Positions 57,834 to 64,000 of a stretch of DNA of 64,000 nt are shown piece by piece. Positions within the stretch are counted from its first letter, which is position 1. The number at the start of each line of letters is the position of its first letter. The notes beneath the pieces were generated by a model that was given only the letters and a program-made list of their open reading frames with translations, did no database searches and was not told the DNA's origin. Origin of the DNA: Pseudomonas iranensis (GTDB lineage Bacteria > Pseudomonadota > Gammaproteobacteria > Pseudomonadales > Pseudomonadaceae); assembly GCF_014268585.2 (NCBI RefSeq), contig NZ_CP077092.1, forward strand, positions 1,178,001 through 1,242,000, written 5' to 3'. The translations under genes and the position numbers were made by a program.

Positions 57834-60389
57834 ATGACCGCCATGACCCCGTGCCTGGATCGACCCGGATTTTTGCCCAGGCTTTCTTCGCATCATCAAC
57901 CTCGCAGCCGTTTGAGCGCACCTTTGCTGGCATCCAGCGCGCGGGTGAAGCTGTTGTGCGCGCCCGCGGGCAGTGGCAAAACCGCACTGCTCACCGAATG
58001 TCTTCTTCAGGCGCGTGCAGAGTGCGAGGCCATCTGGCTGCCGCTGGCGGGAGCGGCGCTCAGCACTGAAGAATTCTGCCTGCGTCTGACGCGGGCGCTC
58101 GGGCTGGTCGAAGGCCTTGACGATACGCAACTGATGGCGGAGCTGGCCCATTGGTCGAGGCCGACTTCGCTGTTTATCGACGATTACAGTCGTCTGCCGG
58201 ATCCGGCTGTGGATGCGCTGCTGGATCGCCTGCTGGCGGTCAGCAGCCCGGCGCTCACCTGGTGGGTCAGCACTCGGCGCCGGCCGCAGTGCAACTGGCC
58301 GCGGCTGTTGCTCGATGACGAACTCTACGAATTCGAAAGCGCCAGCCTGGCGCTGACTCACGATGAAGTGGTATCGGTGTTGCACCATTTGCCGCCAGAC
58401 CAGGCCGAGCGTGTCGCTGCCCGTATCATCCAGCGTACCGGCGGCTGGTGCGCGGGGGCGCGCATGGCGCTCCTGCAAAAGTGCGACTGGTCGCAAAACC
58501 TGCAGCCGCAGCAGCGTGTCGACACTCTGCTCGATTATCTGCAGCACGAACTCTTCAGCAACCTGACCCCGGAGCAGGACGAGGCATGGCGTGTGCTGGC
58601 TCATCTGCCACGGTTCAACGCGCCGTTATGCGAGCATTTGTTCGGCCCTGGCGAAGGCGCTCAGTTGCTGCGTGATCTGCAAGTGCTGGGCTGCTTCATC
58701 GAGCCTTGGCAAGCGTCCGCTGACTGGCTCCAGGTGTTCCGCCCGCTGTCGCGAATCATCCAGGAATCGCATTGGCCGTGTGCGCGTTCCTGGCACCGGC
58801 GCGCCTGTCAGTGGTTCAGCGCGACGCAGGATTGGCGAGCGGCGTTCGAACAAGCGTTGTTGGCCGAGGAATACGAAACTGCCGTCAGCCTGTTGCAGCA
58901 TTTCAGCTTCGAAGACTTGTTCGAAGACCAGACGGTCGTCCTGCTGTTGCGTTTGCACGAGCAGCAAAGCCAGCAGCTGACTCTGATGACACCCCAGCTG
59001 ATCGTGCTGGTCACGGGCGCCTTATTGTTTGCCGGCCGGTTCGAACAGGCCGGGCAATGCCTGGCTCATCTCGGCCGCTTCATGCCACAACCGACAGCGC
59101 AACTGGAGCAGCAGCTGCTGGCCCGCTGGCAGGCGCAACAGGGATGGCTGTTTCACCTGCAAGGGCAGATGGAGCCGGCACGCGCCTGCTTTCAGGAGGC
59201 GTTGTCCGCACTGGCTGACGATGCCTGGCAGGCCCGTGTGATGTGCTTGTCGGGACTGACCCAGCAGGCGTTACTGTGCGGTGAACTCGATCAGGCCCAC
59301 GCCCTCAACCGTGAAGCGCTGTGCCTGGCGCGGGCTCACGGCTCTTTGCTGTTCGAAGGGTTGCTTGAGCTTGATCATGCGCAATGGCTCGAGCAGCGAG
59401 GCGCGCCTTTGCGTGCGGAAAGCCTGCTGGTGGAGATCGAGCACTTGCTGCGTCAGCGCAGCATGGTGCCCACGCCGCTGCTCGGCCGTATCGCCCTGCG
59501 ACGCGGACGACTGGCGCTGTGCATGGGACTTGAAGAGCAGGCTGCGCAGCTGTTCAGCCAAGGTCTCGGAGACTGCTTGCGCAGCCAGGACAAGCGGGTC
59601 CTGTATGGTTATCTGGGGCAGGCGCAGCTGGCCGGCAATCGCGGTGATTATGCCTGCGCTTTCGAACGCCTGCGCGAGGCCGAAAGGGTCATGCAGCAGC
59701 GGCAGATTCCCGATACGGTCTATCGCGGTGTTGTGTTGCAGGTCAGCAGCCAGTTCTGGTTGCAGCAGGGCCGACCGCATCTTGTCCAAGAAGCGTTGAG
59801 CCGACTGTTACGGCATTACCGGGGACCTTCTGCATTGCAGGCGCCACCCGCGACGTTCGAACTGATTATTCGCATCGAATACCTGCTGGCCTGCGCGAAT
59901 GCGCAATCGGTCCCTGACGAAACCGCTCTGCCCACCATTGAACGATTGCTGAAACGCGCTCAGGCCAAGGGCATGTTGGCGGCAGAAACGGAGTTGCTGC
60001 TGGCCATCGCCCAGTTGGCCGAATTGCACGGAGACACGGTGGCGGCGCAGCAAGCTTTCCAGCGAGCCGCAATGCTGGCGGAGCGCTGCCGGTTGCAGCA
60101 AGCCATGCGCGAGTGGGAATTACGCCGAGGCAGCGCCGGCACTGGGTCTGGCAAGAAGGTTTCTGCCTGGCCACGGGATAACGATGATCAGGCGCCAGGC
60201 CTCAGTCGGCGCGAACGCGAAGTGCTGATGTTGATTGCTCAAGGGGCTTCTAATCAGCAAGTTGCCGAGCAACTGTTTATTTCATTACATACAGTAAAAA
60301 CCCATGCGAGGAGGATTAACGGTAAGTTGGGTGTAGAGCGCAGAACTCAGGCTGTGGCGAAAGCCAAGTTGATGGGGATACTGGTTTAG
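57834..60389 (+). CDS. LuxR-family regulator of the LAL/MalT type
   Basis: An 851-residue regulator. An N-terminal P-loop ATPase has Walker A LCAPAGSGKTALL at residues 41-53 and a TPR-like helical middle (for example HLQGQMEPARACFQEALSAL). A C-terminal LuxR helix-turn-helix follows from about residue 785 (SRREREVLMLIAQGASNQQVAEQLFISLHTVKTHARRI). Such proteins switch on with a nucleotide and an inducer. Its position suggests it controls the DUF1302-DUF1329 operon, or the toxin-like gene 153 bases downstream; this is inferred. The ATG at 57843 is an alternative start. Confidence 0.9.
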   Translation: MTAMTPCLDRPGFLPRLSSHHQPRSRLSAPLLASSARVKLLCAPAGSGKTALLTECLLQARAECEAIWLPLAGAALSTEEFCLRLTRALGLVEGLDDTQLMAELAHWSRPTSLFIDDYSRLPDPAVDALLDRLLAVSSPALTWWVSTRRRPQCNWPRLLLDDELYEFESASLALTHDEVVSVLHHLPPDQAERVAARIIQRTGGWCAGARMALLQKCDWSQNLQPQQRVDTLLDYLQHELFSNLTPEQDEAWRVLAHLPRFNAPLCEHLFGPGEGAQLLRDLQVLGCFIEPWQASADWLQVFRPLSRIIQESHWPCARSWHRRACQWFSATQDWRAAFEQALLAEEYETAVSLLQHFSFEDLFEDQTVVLLLRLHEQQSQQLTLMTPQLIVLVTGALLFAGRFEQAGQCLAHLGRFMPQPTAQLEQQLLARWQAQQGWLFHLQGQMEPARACFQEALSALADDAWQARVMCLSGLTQQALLCGELDQAHALNREALCLARAHGSLLFEGLLELDHAQWLEQRGAPLRAESLLVEIEHLLRQRSMVPTPLLGRIALRRGRLALCMGLEEQAAQLFSQGLGDCLRSQDKRVLYGYLGQAQLAGNRGDYACAFERLREAERVMQQRQIPDTVYRGVVLQVSSQFWLQQGRPHLVQEALSRLLRHYRGPSALQAPPATFELIIRIEYLLACANAQSVPDETALPTIERLLKRAQAKGMLAAETELLLAIAQLAELHGDTVAAQQAFQRAAMLAERCRLQQAMREWELRRGSAGTGSGKKVSAWPRDNDDQAPGLSRREREVLMLIAQGASNQQVAEQLFISLHTVKTHARRINGKLGVERRTQAVAKAKLMGILV

Positions 60390-60542
60390 TTTGCTGGGAT
60401 GGAGTGGCTATAAATTATTTTCATTATATGTTGGCATGTTTTGTAATTTGTTCGCGCTTCATGTTGGCTGGAAAAGAAACTACCTTGCAATTATCAGCAG
60501 TGGCTGCACTTGCAGCTCTGGATAATCAAGTAAGGAAGGTTT

Positions 60543-63500
60543 GTGGTCAAGTTATATAAAAGTTTGATGCGTGGTTTTTTCGGTGAGCAGGTTACCTGGC
60601 CCGAAGAGTGGGAAAAGGCAACGCAGGCAAAAACAGATTTGTTCAAGATCATTGATTCCATGCCGAGCGTGCTGGATATTCTGCGCAACATCCTTGAAGG
60701 TGAATTGAAGCGTCTGGGCAAAACAGTTGATATCGACAAGGTCTATATCAATACGAATCCTGCTTTTCCTGCCGATGAAAATCGGCCCTCGGGCACTCTT
60801 TGGGATGTCACGGTCCATTGTCTGAATAACAATGTCAGCCCCGCTTACATCATGGGCGGTGATGGAGTGTTTTTTCTGCCGGATACGTTCAGTGAGCAAT
60901 TCAGAGTCCAGGCGCTCAATACCATTGTTGTCGAAGATCTGATCGCTGCTGTAACTGCCGGACTGGACAAAACACTGCGAGCCGAGATCGCAAAGTTCTG
61001 GGCTGCGCCAGCGAAACCCGTCCATGCCGACAATGCACCGCTGTCGAACAAACAGGCTTTTATAGAAGCCTATGCGGTGGTCACCGGTGCAGAGTTGTCG
61101 CTGTCGGTCATGGCCAACAATTTTGACGCTTGGTTGGGCGAGCGATTCGCTCATCTGCTCGACGCAGATGGCGGTCGCGCAGCGTTTGAAGTCAGGCTGC
61201 AACCTGAACAGGATTACCAGCTGTCCCGTCAGCCTTGTTTCGTTCTGGACAACGCCGAGCGTGCGGATGCAGAAATGCCGCTGGTGAATGAGTCAACCTC
61301 TTATCTCCTGCATACGCCGGAAAACGGCTTTGAATTTTTTGAAAAAAATATCGATCTGCATAGCAAACTTCAGCAGCGACTGTCCCTGGGTGGAGACCAG
61401 ATCCGGTATCTGAAAGCCGCGCAAAGTCCTCACGTCTTTTGTGTCGAGACTCACCTCAAGGGTCAGCTTGAAAGTGTTTCAGTCTTGATCGGTGGCCAGG
61501 AACAACTGGCCAAACCGCTGACTTCCATGCTGCAGGACAATCAAGGCCTGCACGTGCTGCGTTACGGCATCGAAACCCGCTTCTATCTGCTTTGGGCTGC
61601 ATTGAAACGCACCGATTGGCCGCTATGGCTGCATGCCGCAGGTAGCGATATGCAACAACGCTATAGCGAGCTTGAAGAGTCGCGGGATCAATACCAGGCT
61701 GTCTACTCAAACACGTTCGATGAATGTTTTTCATTCAAGGATTATGTAGTGCGCACATTCGCCGAATGGGCGGACAGGGTACTTGGTGAACAACTGGATC
61801 CGGAATCAATCAGTGTCCATAGCTCGTATAGTCTGCAAATTGCCGGACGGACCATCGAACAGGAAGAAACCCGGACGCTGACGGAATTTCTTGTTTTCGG
61901 TCTGCACGACACGGGTTACAAAGCGACTCTGACTATCATCGGCGCTCCCGCCGGAAGTCGGCTGACGGCAGTAGCGCTTGAGCAGTGGCTGGAAAATCGT
62001 AACCTGCGGCTGGAATTTACCGGCAGTCTTGCATACTCGCCCTCGGTGGCTTATCAAGAGGCTTATCGCAACTATCTCTTCAGTCAGATGGAGTTCGCGG
62101 CTTTTGTTGCTCGCCACTCCGGGAAACTGGATTCCACTGATGCGAATATCATCGCGCGGGCCATGGCCAATGATCCTGCGGTGACCGTTCAGGGAATGCG
62201 AATCCGATCCCAGGTGCCGGCGTTGAAAGAGGTTCTGATCATTTCGGCCCGAGAATATGTACCGTCGCTGATGTTGATCAAAACGCCTGCCGGTGAATTC
62301 GAGCTGCATAAATTTGCCGATATCTATGCGGCAAACCGCTGGCTGGAGTCGGCGTTGTCCGCCGATCGTGAGTACGCTGCATTGCTGATCCATCCGGACT
62401 ATCTGCACGAAGCGGGTGAGTTGCTCGGCAGCGCTCGCACACAACTGAGCTATCGCTATACGCTCGATAGCCGACCGGTTGATCTCGGTCTGAATCCCAA
62501 AGCACAGCTGGCTGATTACGCAAATGCCGCTTACCGCGCCGAAGTTGCCTTGCACAAGGCCATTGCACCGGCCGGTTATCGGGCGCTTGGCTTCGAGGGC
62601 CGCAAACGCTATTCGCGTTTGAGCACCGAATTCAAGGCACTGTCCATGGTTGATGCGCGAGACAATGGTTTTCCGACATTCGAGCAATTCACTTATGACT
62701 CGGTGAAAGCTCAGATCGAAGACATTTTGCGTTCGCGTGGCAGTAACGTTTCGGTCAATCCCGACCAGATCATTGTGCAAACCGAAGACTTTCGTAAGAG
62801 CGTTACCGACGTTTTGCTTGAAGGACTCGCTTTTGAAGCGGCGCATCCGTCCTATGAAACGAAATTCAGCCCGAAATACTATTTGGTCAATGGCCATCCC
62901 ATCGTTGAAAAACTGGATATCCGCGACCTGTCCTCGCTGTCGAAAACGTTCCGTCCCGGCGACAGATATACCGCGATGCTCAAAGAGCAATATCAGAACA
63001 AGGCGCATCCTGATTACTCATTCAAACGCGCTGTACACGCCCGGAAAATCCGCTGTGAGATGTACCGCAATGCGTTTGCCGACTTTACCAACGGCAGATT
63101 ATCGACGGAGTCTTTCTCTGCTGTCCAAAGGGTTATCGATAACCTGAAAGAAAGTGGCGGTTATCAGTCGGTAGGGACCAGCACCGGCGAAGGCGACATC
63201 GGGCTGTATAAATTCAACATCGGCACGCTGGGTCTGACAGCTGCCGGGGACCGTACAGTTGGCGGCGTTTATATTTTTCGATTGAGGTTATCGTCAGGTT
63301 TCTTTGACTTGCTCTATACGCCTGACGCGCCGGATCAAGTCAGCTTCCGGCCGATCGCTGAGTTCATTCCTTCGATTCGTTTTCGAGAAGGCCCGTTCAG
63401 GACCTACTACAGCGATCGGATACTGCTGATTGACCAGAAAGTGATCAATGATTACTTCGATAATCTGGTTGCAACGGTTGATGCTCGACCGGTCATTCGC

Positions 63501-64000
63501 ACGCAGCAGCGTTCGTTACTGCCCGATCTGTTCACTTTCCACGACGAGCGAGTGCGCCGTGTATTGAGTGACATCGACGAACGGACCACCAGTCTCAACG
63601 AAATAATCGCCGGTGTGGTTTATGAAAACCTGTTGAAGGCCGCAAACATTGTCAGCCTGCTGGTGCCCCCCGTAGGCACTGTGGTGGTGGCTGTGCAGGT
63701 GATGAAAAGCATTTACGACGCGTCGCAGTCGCACCGACGGGGTGATTATTCCGCCGCGCTGGGGCATGTGCAGGATGTATTGAGCGGACTGCTGACATTG
63801 GGTCAGGCTGCAGCGGCGGGGGCGCCGGCTAAAGAACTTACCCGTGCGCAACGCTCCTTTCTAAGTCTGTTTGAAGACGCCCGCACGGTCGCGGAACTCG
63901 TAACGTATTACACCGGCCATGAAGACCCCGCCGATGAGCTGATCGGGTTCTTCAAGTCACTGATGCAAGAGGGTGACAGCGCATTGAGCAAGACCACGGT
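60543..64000 (+). CDS. Giant toxin-like protein (DUF6543/dermonecrotic-toxin type?), truncated at window edge
   Basis: An open reading frame with no stop to the window end, at least 1152 codons. GTG at 60543 has AAGGAAGG directly upstream, and an in-frame TAA lies 12 bases before it, so the start is well bounded. The protein has no signal peptide. It begins VVKLYKSLMRGFFGEQVTWPEEW and carries a hydrophobic segment at about residues 1035-1055 (IVSLLVPPVGTVVVAVQVM), followed by KSIYDASQSHRRGDYSAALGHV. This layout recalls the large DUF6543/membrane-targeted toxins of Pseudomonas; I cannot place the catalytic part because it is probably beyond the window. Confidence 0.8.
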   Translation, partial: MVKLYKSLMRGFFGEQVTWPEEWEKATQAKTDLFKIIDSMPSVLDILRNILEGELKRLGKTVDIDKVYINTNPAFPADENRPSGTLWDVTVHCLNNNVSPAYIMGGDGVFFLPDTFSEQFRVQALNTIVVEDLIAAVTAGLDKTLRAEIAKFWAAPAKPVHADNAPLSNKQAFIEAYAVVTGAELSLSVMANNFDAWLGERFAHLLDADGGRAAFEVRLQPEQDYQLSRQPCFVLDNAERADAEMPLVNESTSYLLHTPENGFEFFEKNIDLHSKLQQRLSLGGDQIRYLKAAQSPHVFCVETHLKGQLESVSVLIGGQEQLAKPLTSMLQDNQGLHVLRYGIETRFYLLWAALKRTDWPLWLHAAGSDMQQRYSELEESRDQYQAVYSNTFDECFSFKDYVVRTFAEWADRVLGEQLDPESISVHSSYSLQIAGRTIEQEETRTLTEFLVFGLHDTGYKATLTIIGAPAGSRLTAVALEQWLENRNLRLEFTGSLAYSPSVAYQEAYRNYLFSQMEFAAFVARHSGKLDSTDANIIARAMANDPAVTVQGMRIRSQVPALKEVLIISAREYVPSLMLIKTPAGEFELHKFADIYAANRWLESALSADREYAALLIHPDYLHEAGELLGSARTQLSYRYTLDSRPVDLGLNPKAQLADYANAAYRAEVALHKAIAPAGYRALGFEGRKRYSRLSTEFKALSMVDARDNGFPTFEQFTYDSVKAQIEDILRSRGSNVSVNPDQIIVQTEDFRKSVTDVLLEGLAFEAAHPSYETKFSPKYYLVNGHPIVEKLDIRDLSSLSKTFRPGDRYTAMLKEQYQNKAHPDYSFKRAVHARKIRCEMYRNAFADFTNGRLSTESFSAVQRVIDNLKESGGYQSVGTSTGEGDIGLYKFNIGTLGLTAAGDRTVGGVYIFRLRLSSGFFDLLYTPDAPDQVSFRPIAEFIPSIRFREGPFRTYYSDRILLIDQKVINDYFDNLVATVDARPVIRTQQRSLLPDLFTFHDERVRRVLSDIDERTTSLNEIIAGVVYENLLKAANIVSLLVPPVGTVVVAVQVMKSIYDASQSHRRGDYSAALGHVQDVLSGLLTLGQAAAAGAPAKELTRAQRSFLSLFEDARTVAELVTYYTGHEDPADELIGFFKSLMQEGDSALSKTT

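Noticed and set aside
61806-63008. Minus-strand 400-codon frame inside the giant toxin-like gene
   Set aside because: The plus-strand frame is continuous from 60543 with a good ribosome site and covers it entirely.

Overview
The window reads as chromosome of a Pseudomonas of the P. fluorescens group. The evidence is GC-rich codon use, a gene order that matches from memory the P. aeruginosa block from yhdP through rpoN, mla, murA and his to cysNC, the fagA-fumC-orfX-sodA operon, and repeated REP/REPIN palindromes built on GTGGGAGCGAGCCTGCTCGC. No rRNA, tRNA, CRISPR array, insertion sequence or integrase was seen.

Layout. Positions 1-33600 are conserved core. First comes envelope and maturation (yhdP, a nitrilase-family amidase, tldD, darP, pmbA). 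A probably Fur-controlled iron-sparing operon follows (fagA-fumC-orfX-sodA, with a ZIP transporter behind). A long leftward block then carries nitrogen PTS, sigma-54 and LPS transport (ptsO, rapZ, ptsN, hpf, rpoN, lptBAC, kdsC, kdsD). Divergent from it runs the Mla lipid-asymmetry operon (mlaFEDCB), followed by ibaG, murA and hisGDC. A TonB-dependent receptor with a DUF4198 periplasmic protein interrupts the core and has a metal-regulator-like inverted repeat at its start. The core resumes with algW, a Nif3-like gene and cysD-cysNC.

Positions 33600-45600 hold housekeeping genes: an acyltransferase with pta, an FKBP isomerase, glutathione peroxidase, an OYE-type oxidoreductase, a glycosyltransferase, cysZ, trxB, a HopJ-like/DUF1244 pair, folX-folM and an ABM-domain membrane protein. 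REPINs or other palindromes sit in many of the gaps.

Positions 45600-64000 are more accessory. A LitR-class MerR regulator, a PilZ-like protein and a short LOV blue-light receptor lie together. They are followed by a flavodoxin and a class II aldolase/hydrolase pair with an SDR nearby. Next is an S-pyocin-type bacteriocin with its probable immunity gene and a C-terminal killing domain I do not recognise. A DUF1302/DUF1329 envelope pair with a MalT-type LuxR regulator follows. The window ends inside a very large toxin-like gene that starts at 60543 and runs off the edge.

The three parts most worth following up are the LOV/LitR light-sensing cluster, the bacteriocin-immunity pair and the truncated giant toxin-like gene.
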